64,000 nt of DNA from Natronococcus roseus (GTDB lineage Archaea > Halobacteriota > Halobacteria > Halobacteriales > Natrialbaceae). The position numbers and the translations under genes are program-made. Positions 9,153-17,933 of this stretch are shown here, piece after piece. The stretch's first letter is position 1, and the number at the start of each line of letters is the position of its first letter. The notes under the pieces were generated by a model. That model was given only the letters and a program-made list of their open reading frames with translations, had not been told where the DNA came from and searched no databases. The DNA lies in contig NZ_JBHLJR010000002.1 in assembly GCF_043677095.1 (NCBI RefSeq), forward strand, positions 434,001 through 498,000. The letters run 5' to 3'.

Positions 9153-10868
9153 ATGCTCCGCGCGAAAGGGCCACTGCTGACCGTTGACGTGGGCGAGCGA
9201 ACCGCGACCGAGACGACCATCGACGACCATCTCGAGGCGTGCGTCGGCGGCCGGGCCGTCGCGACGGCGCTGGCTCACGACCGCATCCCGTTCGAGGCGG
9301 ATCCGTTCGGACCGGAGAACCGACTCTACCTCTCGACCGGACCGCTGCAGCAGTCGAAGATGTCGTTCACCGGTCGGATGAACATGACGGGGCTGTCGCC
9401 GCTGACCGACGGACTCGTCTCGACGAACGCCGGCGGCTACCTCTCCCGGAACTTCGTCGACACGGGGATCAGCGCCCTCGAGATCGTCGGCGAGAGCGAC
9501 GAGCTGCTGGCCGTTCACGTGACCGACGGGGTCGACGAGTCACACTCGTCGGGCGGCGAGACGGCGTCTCGTCCGCGCGTCGAGTTCGAGACGGTGCCGG
9601 AGCTCGAGGGGGCGACGGTTCCGGAAACGTCCGATTACATCGAAGAGCGCCACGGGCTCGGCCCCGAGCACTGCGTCGTCGTCGGGCCCGCCGGCGAGAA
9701 TCAGGTTCGGTTCGCCTCGGTGATGACGTACGATCACCGCGCGTTCGGCCGCGGCGGGCTGGGTGCGGTTCTGGGCTCGAAAAACGTCAAGTGCGTCACG
9801 TTCGAGGGCGAGTCGGCCCCGTCGGTCGAGATTCCGAACCCCCCGGAGATGAACGTCCACAGTGAGGCGGCGCAATCGGAGGATCTGATGCGCCGACAGG
9901 GGACGACCGGCAACACCGAGATGATCAACGAGGCGTTCTCGTTGCCTACCCGGTACTTCGCCGAGTACGAGTTCGAACACGCCGACGCGATCGGCGGCGA
10001 CGCCGTCGAAGAGAAAAAGTACAAGAAAGGCGCCTGTTCGGCCTGTGCGTACGCCTGCAAACTGCCGACTCGAGACGAAGAAACCGGACTCGAGACGGAG
10101 GGTCCGGAGTTCGAGACGGTCTACGCGTTCGGCTCCCTGCAGGGCGTCGGCGACATCGTCGACGTCATGAAGAGCAACGATCTCTGTGACACCCTCGGGA
10201 TGGACACCATCTCCGCGGGCGTCACCGTCGCGGCCTACCTCGCGAGCGAGGACGAGTTCGGCAACGCGGATCTCGCCCACGACGTGACCGAACGGATCGC
10301 CCGCCGGGAGGGGATCGGCGACCTGCTCGCCGAAGGCGTCGAGCGCTGTCACGACGAGCTGGGAGTCGACAGCTACGCCGTCAAGGGCCTCGAGCTGGCC
10401 GCACACGACGGACGCGTTCTCAACGGACAGGGACTCTCGTATGCCGTCGCAAACCGCGGCGGCGACCACATGTACGAGTCCCGGGTGATGTCCGCCGAGT
10501 ACGGCGGCCGCATCGATCCCGAGGGAACCCTCGGCAAGGTCGAGGCCCTCGTCGAGGGGGAGAACGAAGCCGCGTTCCGGGATACGGGGATCGTCTGCGC
10601 GTTCGGCAGCGGCTACGTCACCGACGAGCGCCTCGAGGCGCTGTTCGACGCCGACCGCGAGGACCTCCTCGAGATCGGCGCGCGGACGGTCGAACTCGAG
10701 CGCCACTTCAACAATCGGCGCGGCTTCGACCGGGAGGACGACCGGCTGCCCTACGAGCTCCCCAACCTCGAGGCGGCCATCTCGGAGTACTACGAGGCTC
10801 GCGGGTGGAACGACGACGGAACGGTGCCGTCTTCGGCGATCGAATCGGTGGCGACGGCCGACGACTGA
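9153..10868 (+). CDS. aor: Tungsten-containing aldehyde:ferredoxin oxidoreductase
   Basis: A 571-residue AOR-family enzyme. Family members oxidise aldehydes to carboxylic acids, pass electrons to ferredoxin and carry a tungstopterin and a 4Fe-4S cluster. Three cluster ligands form C-x2-C-x3-C at Cys295, Cys298 and Cys302, with a fourth candidate in GIVCAFGSG near residue 486. The N-terminal domain has the typical GPENRLYLSTGPL, then RMNMTG and NAGGY. In the sugar-acid island it may supply acids from sugar aldehydes, but substrate is not set by sequence. It is somewhat shorter than the 600-plus residues common in the family. An intergenic stretch of more than 400 nt separates it from the kinase operon. 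Confidence 0.9.
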   Translation: MLRAKGPLLTVDVGERTATETTIDDHLEACVGGRAVATALAHDRIPFEADPFGPENRLYLSTGPLQQSKMSFTGRMNMTGLSPLTDGLVSTNAGGYLSRNFVDTGISALEIVGESDELLAVHVTDGVDESHSSGGETASRPRVEFETVPELEGATVPETSDYIEERHGLGPEHCVVVGPAGENQVRFASVMTYDHRAFGRGGLGAVLGSKNVKCVTFEGESAPSVEIPNPPEMNVHSEAAQSEDLMRRQGTTGNTEMINEAFSLPTRYFAEYEFEHADAIGGDAVEEKKYKKGACSACAYACKLPTRDEETGLETEGPEFETVYAFGSLQGVGDIVDVMKSNDLCDTLGMDTISAGVTVAAYLASEDEFGNADLAHDVTERIARREGIGDLLAEGVERCHDELGVDSYAVKGLELAAHDGRVLNGQGLSYAVANRGGDHMYESRVMSAEYGGRIDPEGTLGKVEALVEGENEAAFRDTGIVCAFGSGYVTDERLEALFDADREDLLEIGARTVELERHFNNRRGFDREDDRLPYELPNLEAAISEYYEARGWNDDGTVPSSAIESVATADD

Positions 10869-11297
10869 CAATCGAGTCTCGAACTTCCGCCGAAATACCA
10901 GAAAGAGTACGTGATCTGTAGTTATTATATTGTGGGAAATACGAATTATACCGTGGATTCGACAGCGAAGCGACCGATTGACCGCTCGCAGGAAGACCGG
11001 CTCTAATAGCGCTCTATATCCTCGAATCACGGGCTGTGGAATCGGACGACTCGAGCGGAGATCGGTCCCCCCTCCTCAACGGAACGACGATGCAGACAGC
11101 CAATCTCTACGGACAAGAGACGGTGAACGGCCGACCAAACGTGAACCACTCCGACTCCACTATTCTGGTGTATATTCCCCTAATCGCGAACAACTACTTT
11201 AGAAAGAAATGCAACTCGATGGTTCAGCTATCGAACCACTGAACGTCCGTAGCTCGAGAGGTGAACCGTTTTGTACGCGCAGTCGAGAGACCTCGCC
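10869..11297. other. Intergenic stretch, no gene seen
   Basis: This 429-nt stretch has lower GC content, with TATTATATTG near 10925 and GTGTATATTCC near 11168. I see no convincing coding frame. It ends with the promoter of the DUF1537 kinase: TTTTGTA at about 11270-11276 lies 25 nt before the ATG, and an inverted repeat is listed separately. Confidence 0.5.
11220..11238. promoter_or_regulatory. Inverted repeat upstream of the sugar-acid operon
   Basis: Arms TGGTTC and GAACCA are separated by 7 nt, about 30-50 nt upstream of the putative TATA of the kinase gene at 11298. Position and symmetry fit a regulator-binding site, possibly for the IclR protein encoded at 16.9 kb, but the sequence differs from the sites next to that gene. 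Confidence 0.35.
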
Positions 11298-12560
11298 ATG
11301 AGCAGCGTACTCGTCCTCGCCGACGATTTCACCGGCGCGATGGACACCGGACACGGGTTCGCCGCCCGAGGCTGCGCCGTTCGGGTCGTCGTTACGGATC
11401 CGAAATCCGACGACACCGATCGACCGTCCTCGAGTGACGCAGACGTCCTCGCGGTCGACCTCGACAGCCGCGATCTCGAGCCCGAAGCCGCGGCCGCAGC
11501 CGTTTCGTCGTTCCTCGAGCGCGGCCCCGTTCCCGAGGTCGTCTACAAGAAGGTCGACTCCACGCTACGGGGAAACGTCGTCAGGGAGGTCGACGCCGCC
11601 CTCGAGGCGACCGGGGCGGAGCTGGCGGTCGTCGCGCCCGCCTTCCCCGGAACCGGCCGCGTGACGGTAAACGGGCGCCACCTCGTCGAGGGACGGCCGC
11701 TCGAGGACGCCGGCTACGGGACCGACTCCGATCTTCCAGCGCTGTTCGAGCGTTCCGAGTACGACGTCACGACACTCTCCCTGGAGACGATCCTCGAGGG
11801 GACTGACGCCGTCGCGTCGACGCTGGCGAACCGAGGACGCGACAGCCCAGAGATCGTCGTCTGCGACGCGGTCCACGATCGTCACCTCGAGGCGATCGCG
11901 GCGGGCGCGCGGCGCTGCGATCGCGAGGTCCTCTCCGTCGGCAGCGGCGGGCTGGCGAGCGCGATGTCGGTGCCGAATGCCTCGCGGTCGCCCCCGGAGG
12001 CGACCCCCGAAGGCGAGGGCGCCCTCGGGATCGTCGGCAGCGTCAACGAGCGCACGCTTGAGCAGCTCGAGGCCGTCCCCGATGACCGGCTCGTCGAACT
12101 CGATCCCGCCACGGCCGTCGCGAATCCCCGCGAAGCGGGCCGGGAGGCCGCGACGGAACTCGAGTCGATCCGTCGGAAACACGGGCGGGCCGTCCTCACG
12201 GGAGCGACCTCGCGAGTCGACGTGGATCGCGCGAGCGAGGCCGCAGTCGAGCACGGTGTCGACGCGGGTCCGAGGGTCGCGCAAGCGCTCGGCGTCGCGG
12301 CCGCGAACGCGACCGAGACCGATCCGCCCGCGGGACTGCTGCTGACGGGCGGAGCGATCGCCCGAGCCGCACTCGAGGAGCTCTCCGCGAGCGCGATCGC
12401 CCTCACCGGCGAGGCGGTCGTCGACGGCATTCCGGAGGGCGTGATCGAAGACGGCCCCGCCGCGGGTACCCCGATCGTGACGAAAGCGGGCGGGTTCGGC
12501 GACCGGAGGAGTATCGTTAACTGTCTGAACTTCCTTGATCGAGTCGATGAGCCAGAGTGA
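11298..12560 (+). CDS. Four-carbon acid sugar kinase (DUF1537 family)
   Basis: A 420-residue kinase of the DUF1537 (OtnK/DtnK) family, which phosphorylates tetronates such as D-threonate, L-threonate or D-erythronate at C4 with ATP. The N-terminal domain opens with the family signature DDFTGAMD at residues 9-16 and has YKKVDSTLRGN near residue 87. The C-terminal ATP-binding domain carries GSVN, LLLTGGAIA and ends VTKAGGFGD. The ATG at 11298 fits a TATA at about 11270. The next gene overlaps by 14 nt and encodes the PdxA2 partner, which argues for a threonate rather than erythronate route. Substrate stereochemistry is inferred only. Confidence 0.88.
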   Translation: MSSVLVLADDFTGAMDTGHGFAARGCAVRVVVTDPKSDDTDRPSSSDADVLAVDLDSRDLEPEAAAAAVSSFLERGPVPEVVYKKVDSTLRGNVVREVDAALEATGAELAVVAPAFPGTGRVTVNGRHLVEGRPLEDAGYGTDSDLPALFERSEYDVTTLSLETILEGTDAVASTLANRGRDSPEIVVCDAVHDRHLEAIAAGARRCDREVLSVGSGGLASAMSVPNASRSPPEATPEGEGALGIVGSVNERTLEQLEAVPDDRLVELDPATAVANPREAGREAATELESIRRKHGRAVLTGATSRVDVDRASEAAVEHGVDAGPRVAQALGVAAANATETDPPAGLLLTGGAIARAALEELSASAIALTGEAVVDGIPEGVIEDGPAAGTPIVTKAGGFGDRRSIVNCLNFLDRVDEPE

Positions 12561-13587
12561 GCGACCAGTCGTCGCTGTAACGATGGGCGACCCCGCCGGC
12601 ATCGGGAGCGAGATCGTCGCCGCCGCCTACTCGGCGTTGCTTGAGCACGCGAACCCGATCGTCGTCGGCGACGCGAGCGTGATGCGCGCCGGCGTCGACG
12701 TCTCGGAAAGGGATCTCGAAATCGAGGCCGTCGACGCGGTCGCAGACGCGACGTTCGCCGAGGACGCGATTCCGGTACTGGATCTCGACGCCGTCGAGGA
12801 CCTCGAGTACGGCGTCGTCCGCGAGGAGTATGGCGAGGCCAGCCTCGGGTACATCGAACGCGCGATCGAACTCGCCGTCGACGGCGAGGTCGACGCGATC
12901 GCGACGGCGCCGATCAACAAGCAGTCGACCCGGCTGGCCGGCAGCGAGTACGCCGGCCACACCGGGATGCTCGCGGACTACACCGACACCGAGAACTACT
13001 CGATGATGCTCGTCGAGGACGACCTCGTCGTCACCCACGTCAGCACCCACGTTCCGCTGCGGGAGGCCTGCGATCTGGTGACGACCGAGAACGTCCTCGA
13101 GACGATTCGGGTCACCGACGAGGGGCTTCGCGACCTGGGGATCGAGGAGCCGACGATCGCCGTCGCAGGCCTCAACCCCCACGCCAGCGACGGCGGCCTG
13201 CTGGGCGAGGAGGACGACGCCGAGATCCGACCCGCCGTCGAGCGCGCCGCCGAGGAGGGGATCGACGTTCACGGTCCCGAGTCGCCCGACACCGTCTACG
13301 TGCAGGCCGCTCGCGGCAGCTACGACTGCGTCGTCTCGATGTACCACGATCAGGGCCACATCCCCATCAAGACGCTGGGCTTCTCGAGCGACGACGCCGT
13401 CTCCGGGGTCAACGTCACGATCGGGCTGCCGATCGTCCGAACGAGCGTCGACCACGGGACGGCCTTCGACATCGCCGGCGAAGGGATCGCCAGCGAGGCG
13501 AGCCTGATCGACGCGGTCGAGGTCGCCGCCGAGATGGCCGAGCGACGGCGCGAACGGGGCAAAGTACCGCCGGGGGGTGAGAGATGA
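12547..13587 (+). CDS. PdxA2-type 4-phospho-threonate dehydrogenase
   Basis: A 346-residue member of the PdxA family. Given its DUF1537 partner it is most likely the PdxA2 subtype, which oxidises and decarboxylates D-threonate 4-phosphate to dihydroxyacetone phosphate, rather than the vitamin B6 enzyme. TMGDPAGIGSE is at residues 12-22. His168, His212 and His267 (STHVPL, LNPHASDGG, MYHDQGH) match the three metal-binding His of PdxA. The ATG at 12547 overlaps the kinase by 14 nt, and its end overlaps the LarA-like gene by 4 nt, so the three are translationally linked. Archaea do not use the PdxA route to B6, which supports the catabolic reading. Confidence 0.85.
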   Translation: MSQSERPVVAVTMGDPAGIGSEIVAAAYSALLEHANPIVVGDASVMRAGVDVSERDLEIEAVDAVADATFAEDAIPVLDLDAVEDLEYGVVREEYGEASLGYIERAIELAVDGEVDAIATAPINKQSTRLAGSEYAGHTGMLADYTDTENYSMMLVEDDLVVTHVSTHVPLREACDLVTTENVLETIRVTDEGLRDLGIEEPTIAVAGLNPHASDGGLLGEEDDAEIRPAVERAAEEGIDVHGPESPDTVYVQAARGSYDCVVSMYHDQGHIPIKTLGFSSDDAVSGVNVTIGLPIVRTSVDHGTAFDIAGEGIASEASLIDAVEVAAEMAERRRERGKVPPGGER

Positions 13588-14909
13588 ACCTCGAGTTCCC
13601 CGACGCGGACGTCCTGCAGGCGACCAACGACCACACCGTCGCGGACCTCCCGCGGTTCGCCGTCGCCCGTCGGAAACGCGACCTCGAGGGGGTCGACGAC
13701 GTGGAGGCGGCCGCCAGAGGCGCCGTAAGCGAAATCGACGCCTTCGAGTCGCTCCCGGAGGGAGCGGAGGTCGCCGTCACGGCCGGCAGCCGCGGGATCC
13801 ACGACATGCCCGCGACGCTTGCCGCCGCCGTCGACGAGCTACAGGATCGCGGTCTCGAGCCGTTCATCATCCCCGCGATGGGGAGCCACGGCGGCGCGAC
13901 CGCCGAGGGCCAGCGCGAGACCCTCGAGGCGCTCGGCGTTACGCCCGAGCGGATGGGCTGTGAGATCCGCTCGTCGATGGCCGTCGAGGCCGTCGGCGAG
14001 GACGCGCTGGGGCGACCGGTGTACGCAGCGAAGGACGCCCTCGCAGCCGACGCCGTCCTGCTGGCAAACCGCGTGAAGGTCCACACCGACTTCAACGGCG
14101 CCGTCGAGAGCGGACTCTCGAAGATCGCGGTTATCGGCCTCGGCAAACACCGCGGCGCGGAGTCGCTGCACAACGCGGCGATCGCCACCGAGTTCGCCGA
14201 CGTCATCCAGGATCGGGCGGGAATCCTGCTCGAGGAGACGCCGATCGTCGGCGGGATCGCCCTGCTCGAGAACGCTGCCGACCGCGCGGCCCACATCGAG
14301 GGCGTACCTGCCGCCGAGATCCCCGAGCGCGAGCCCGAACTGCTCGAGAAGGCCCGGGGCTACTTCGCACAGCTCCCCGTCGACGATCTCGACCTGCTCG
14401 TCGTCGACGAGGCCGGGAAGGAGAAGTCCGGCACCGGGATGGACACGAACGTCCTCGGGCGGTACTCCTTCCACGGCGAGGACGAACCCGAGTCGCCGTC
14501 GATCACGCGGGTGTACGTTCGCTCGCTGACCGAACCCTCCCACGGCAACGCCCTGGGCGTCGGGCTCGCGGACTTCGTCCACCGGGAGTACGTCGAAGAG
14601 ATCGACTTCGAGGACACGTACGTCAACATCGTCACGAGCGGCGAGACGGACCGGGCGAAGATTCCCTTCGTCGTTCCCGACGACGCGACCGCGTTCGTCG
14701 TCGCCTGTTCGACGACCGGGATCGCGGGACCGGAGGAGCTTCGAGCCGCCCGGATCCCGAGCACGATGGAGCCCGACTCGCTGGTCGTCTCCGAACCCGT
14801 CGCCCGCGAGCTCGCCGAGCGCGAGGACGTCGAAGTCGGCCCGCTCGAGCCCCTATCGTTCGAGGACGGACGACTGCCGTCGGACCCGTACGGACTCGAG
14901 GAGAACTGA
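13584..14909 (+). CDS. LarA-family (DUF2088) hydroxyacid racemase/epimerase-like protein
   Basis: A 441-residue protein of the lactate racemase (LarA) superfamily. LarA enzymes use a nickel-pincer nucleotide bound to a Lys to epimerise alpha-hydroxyacids at C2. Here SHGG gives His102, KVHTDF gives His167, GLSK gives Lys180 and GKHRG gives His189. Their spacing resembles His108, His174, Lys184 and His200 of the Lactiplantibacillus enzyme, so an active cofactor site is plausible. It overlaps pdxA2 by 4 nt, with a Shine-Dalgarno-like GGGGTGA just before the ATG. I infer C2 epimerisation of a tetronate or related sugar acid. The cofactor-making LarB, LarC and LarE are not in the window. Confidence 0.75.
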   Translation: MNLEFPDADVLQATNDHTVADLPRFAVARRKRDLEGVDDVEAAARGAVSEIDAFESLPEGAEVAVTAGSRGIHDMPATLAAAVDELQDRGLEPFIIPAMGSHGGATAEGQRETLEALGVTPERMGCEIRSSMAVEAVGEDALGRPVYAAKDALAADAVLLANRVKVHTDFNGAVESGLSKIAVIGLGKHRGAESLHNAAIATEFADVIQDRAGILLEETPIVGGIALLENAADRAAHIEGVPAAEIPEREPELLEKARGYFAQLPVDDLDLLVVDEAGKEKSGTGMDTNVLGRYSFHGEDEPESPSITRVYVRSLTEPSHGNALGVGLADFVHREYVEEIDFEDTYVNIVTSGETDRAKIPFVVPDDATAFVVACSTTGIAGPEELRAARIPSTMEPDSLVVSEPVARELAEREDVEVGPLEPLSFEDGRLPSDPYGLEEN

Positions 14910-14913
14910 CCGA

Positions 14914-15351
14914 TCAGCTCTCTTTTGGCTCCTCAGGGACGACGACCACCGGGCGGTCGGCCTCGAGGAGCACCGACTGCGTGACGCTGCCGAACAACGC
15001 CTTCCCGACGCGAGAGCGCTGTCGGCCGCCGATAACGACGTACTCCGCGTCGACGTCGTTCGCGTGCTCGAGAATCTCCGCCGCGGGATTGCCGCGGCGG
15101 CCGACGGCTTCGAACTCGCGGGTGAGGTCGGCCGCGGCGTTTTCGGCGGCCGTGGTGGCGATCCTCGCCCGCTCTTCCTTCGAGAGGGATTCTCCCGCAT
15201 CGAGGGCTTGATTGAGGAGATGTTCATGTTCCGAGTGCTCGTAGACGGAGAGCACGTGCAGCGGTGTGTTGGATTGATCGGCCAGCCTCGCGGCCGCTTG
15301 CACGACCGCCTTCGCTCCCGTTCCGCTGTCGACCGCGGCGACAACTGTCAT
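14914..15351 (-). CDS. Universal stress protein (UspA family)
   Basis: A 145-residue single-domain Usp. The start VVAAVDSGTGAKAVV and the C-terminal VIGGRQRSRVGKALFGSVTQSVL match the nucleotide-binding pattern G-x2-G-x9-G-S/T of ATP-binding members, followed by the usual PVVVVP end. It lies on the opposite strand between the catabolic operon and the GntP permease. Such Usp genes often sit next to haloarchaeal transporters. The specific role is unknown. Confidence 0.85.
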   Translation of the reverse strand: MTVVAAVDSGTGAKAVVQAAARLADQSNTPLHVLSVYEHSEHEHLLNQALDAGESLSKEERARIATTAAENAAADLTREFEAVGRRGNPAAEILEHANDVDAEYVVIGGRQRSRVGKALFGSVTQSVLLEADRPVVVVPEEPKES

Positions 15352-15476
15352 GAGTCAACGGACGACACAACGCTGCAAGTAAATTACGATCCGAACGTAA
15401 GACGTTGCGTTCTCCGATCAAATGTGCTATCTATTATGTTAATCAATAAGTACCCCTGATCTGATGTTCCTCGTGC

Positions 15477-16844
15477 ATGGTACTCTCAAACCCGCTTATA
15501 CCGTTCGTTATCGGGTTGGTTATCGCGGTGGTACTGCTAGTGTGGGTGAAACTGCCGGCGTTCGTCGGGTTGATCATCGCGGCGATGGCGATCGGGGTGG
15601 TGACGCCACAGATCGCGTTCGACGCGGTTCCCGCACAGGTCGCCGAGTCGTTCGGCGACGTGATGGTCTCGATCGGGATCCCGATCCTGATGGCTGCGAT
15701 TATCGGAAAGACGTTGATGGACAGCGGCGCGGCCGAACGGATCGTCCGCGCCTTCCAGTCGCTCACCGGCGAGGACCAGTCCGAGTGGGCGCTAATGGGA
15801 AGCAGCTACGTGCTGTCGATTCCGGTCTTCTTCGACAACGTGTTCTTCCTCCTCGCGCCGCTCGGGCGGTCGATGAAAGCCAAGACGGGCGTGAAGTTCT
15901 CGCTGTACATCTCGGTGCTGTGTGCCGGAGCGCTGGCGACGCACATGCTCGTGCCGCCGACGCCGGGCCCGCTCGCGATGTCCGCCGAACTCGACGTCGA
16001 CGTCGGGCTCGCGCTGCTTGTCGGGATCGGGCTCGCACTGCCGACGTCGCTGCTCGGCGGGATCGTCTACGGGCGTTTCCTCCACAGCCGCGAGGACTTC
16101 CCGCTCCGGGAGGCGATGGGCTCCTCGCCAGAGAGCCTCAAGGAGAAGGCCGAGACGCCGATCGACCAGCTTCCGGGGCTGTTCGAGTCCTCGCTCCCGA
16201 TCGCCGTCCCGGTCGCCTTCATCGCGTCCGCGACGATCACCGACGCCCTCCTGGGAGAGGGATCGTTCGTCGCCGACCTGGCGGCGTTCCTCGGCGATCC
16301 GAACTTCGCGCTGACCGCGGCCGCGATGCTCTCGGCGTTCACGTTCTTCCGGATGGAGATGGACGGGGACCGCTCGCTGTTCAGCGACGAGCTGACCGAG
16401 TCGATCAAATCCGGCGGAAACATCATCGCGATCACCGCGGCCGGCGGGACGTTCGGCGCGATGCTCGAGATTGCCGGCGTCGGTCAGTACATCGCCGACG
16501 GCCTCGTCGAGTTCGGCCTGCCGCTGCTGTTCGCCGGCTGGCTCGTGGCTGCCGTGATCCGCGTCGCCCAGGGGTCGGGCACCGTCGCGATCCTAACTGG
16601 CGCTGCCATGATGGCGCCGCTAACGGGTGATCTCGCGGCACACCCCGTCTACATGATGATGGCCGTCGGCTTCGGCGGGATGATCGCGCCATGGTACAAC
16701 GACAGCGGGTTCTGGACCGTCAGCAAGATCGCAGGTATCACGCAGGCCGAGACGTTCAAGACGTACTCCGTCGTCGCGACGATCATGTCCGTCTCCGGGC
16801 TGATCCTCGTCCTCGCGGCCTCGGTGGTCATGCCGCTCACCTAA
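15477..16844 (+). CDS. GntP-family gluconate/sugar-acid permease
   Basis: A 455-residue permease with about 12-14 membrane helices. GntP family features include the N-terminal PLIPFVIGLVIAVVLL, IPVFFDNVFFLLAPL near residue 118, HMLVPPTPGPLA near 158 and MIAPWYNDSGFWTVSKI near 401. The family imports gluconate and related sugar acids by proton symport. Its position after the kinase-PdxA2-LarA operon and before the IclR regulator suggests it feeds that pathway with a four-carbon or related acid. A TATA-like stretch (TTAATCAATAAG near 15440-15450) precedes the ATG. Confidence 0.9.
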   Translation: MVLSNPLIPFVIGLVIAVVLLVWVKLPAFVGLIIAAMAIGVVTPQIAFDAVPAQVAESFGDVMVSIGIPILMAAIIGKTLMDSGAAERIVRAFQSLTGEDQSEWALMGSSYVLSIPVFFDNVFFLLAPLGRSMKAKTGVKFSLYISVLCAGALATHMLVPPTPGPLAMSAELDVDVGLALLVGIGLALPTSLLGGIVYGRFLHSREDFPLREAMGSSPESLKEKAETPIDQLPGLFESSLPIAVPVAFIASATITDALLGEGSFVADLAAFLGDPNFALTAAAMLSAFTFFRMEMDGDRSLFSDELTESIKSGGNIIAITAAGGTFGAMLEIAGVGQYIADGLVEFGLPLLFAGWLVAAVIRVAQGSGTVAILTGAAMMAPLTGDLAAHPVYMMMAVGFGGMIAPWYNDSGFWTVSKIAGITQAETFKTYSVVATIMSVSGLILVLAASVVMPLT

Positions 16845-16883
16845 GCGAACCTACCCCATTTACCTGGAAAACTGTCGGTTCGC

Positions 16884-17660
16884 TCACTCGGAGAACGTCG
16901 TTCCCAGCTCGCTTCGAAGCCGTAGTTGGACCTCGTTTGCGGTCCCGGCCGCCAGTTCGGGCAGCGTCTCCTCGAAGTACTCCCCGCGGAGCCGGTTTCT
17001 CGGACCGGCGACCGCGATCGCGCCGTACAGCCCGCTCTCGAGGACGACCGGGCTGGCGACGGCGCGCCAGCCCTCGATGTTCTCGCCGTCGTTGAGCGCG
17101 TACCCCCGTTCCGCGATCCGCTCGCGGGCCTCCTCGAGCTCCTCGCGGGTCGTGATCGTTCGCTCGGTGTGGCGCTCGAGCCCGTGCTCGGCGACGATCT
17201 CGTCGACCCGGTCATCCGGCAGGGCGGCGAGGATCGCCTTCCCGCCCGCGATGGTGTGGAGGGCGCTTCGCGTGCCGATCGAGGCGTAGGGCTGGAGCGC
17301 GTCGCGTCCGATCCCCCTCCCGGCGTAGACGCCCCGGCCGCGCTCCTCGACGATGTACCAGACGATCTCGCCCGTCTCGTCGGCGAGCTCCTCGAGGGCG
17401 GGCTCGACTCGATCCGCGTAGGCGACGCCGTTTCTCGCGTAGGTTCCGTGGGTGAGAAACGCGAGGCTGAGATCGTACTCCCCGCCGTCGTTCGTCAGAT
17501 ATCCGAGTCGGGTGAGCGTCGTCACGTAGTCGTGGACCGTACTCTTCGGCACGTCGAGCGCGTCGGTCACCTCGCTCACGCTGGCCCCGCCCTCCTCGCG
17601 GATGTACTCGAGTATTTCGAACGCCCTTGCGACGGTCGTCAGCGGCACGTCGGCTGTCAT
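16884..17660 (-). CDS. IclR-family transcriptional regulator
   Basis: A 258-residue IclR protein. The winged helix-turn-helix is N-terminal (RAFEILEYIREEGGASVSEV, then VPKSTVHDYVTTL near residues 36-48). The effector-binding domain follows (TGEIVWYIVEERGRGVY, LHTIAGGKAILAALP, RGYALNDGENIEGWRAVASPV). The ATG at 17660 is chosen over a longer start at 17687 because CTTATTGA at 17684-17691 is the likely TATA box, 26 nt upstream. It faces the GntP gene convergently and probably controls the sugar-acid genes. Two mirrored palindromic sites lie upstream of it, consistent with autoregulation. Confidence 0.88.
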   Translation of the reverse strand: MTADVPLTTVARAFEILEYIREEGGASVSEVTDALDVPKSTVHDYVTTLTRLGYLTNDGGEYDLSLAFLTHGTYARNGVAYADRVEPALEELADETGEIVWYIVEERGRGVYAGRGIGRDALQPYASIGTRSALHTIAGGKAILAALPDDRVDEIVAEHGLERHTERTITTREELEEARERIAERGYALNDGENIEGWRAVASPVVLESGLYGAIAVAGPRNRLRGEYFEETLPELAAGTANEVQLRLRSELGTTFSE

Positions 17661-17717
17661 TGGCCGACTCTGGCCCGCTCGAGTCAATAAGCGTTCTGTC
17701 TCCGGTGGACGACATCT

Positions 17718-17736
17718 TGTCCGAATATTCCGGACG
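17718..17736. promoter_or_regulatory. Operator-like palindrome, copy 1 (IclR promoter)
   Basis: TGTCCGAATATTCCGGACG has arms GTCCG and CGGAC around an AATATTC centre. It sits about 30 bp upstream of the predicted TATA box of the IclR gene. An exact reverse-complement copy occurs at 17862-17880, which chance would not readily give. Binding by the adjacent IclR protein is inferred. Confidence 0.6.
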
Positions 17737-17861
17737 CTGTGGCCGATACGTCGAGCTTCGACACAGCCTCGGCCGAAAACGCGAATCTCTCGGGTAATAT
17801 TCGCCTACTGACGTAGTGAGATCTCTGGTATCCGAGTTAACAGTTTACATGGATGAGAGGT

Positions 17862-17880
17862 CGTCCGGAATATTCGGACA
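17862..17880. promoter_or_regulatory. Operator-like palindrome, copy 2
   Basis: CGTCCGGAATATTCGGACA is the exact reverse complement of the element at 17718-17736, 144 bp away centre to centre. It lies between the end of the iron alcohol dehydrogenase gene and the IclR promoter. Two mirrored sites could allow DNA looping. Confidence 0.6.
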
Positions 17881-17933
17881 GGGCAGCGGCGGTATCGGCG
17901 ACGAAGTATCGGCATTGCGGTTCGAAGGCGTAG

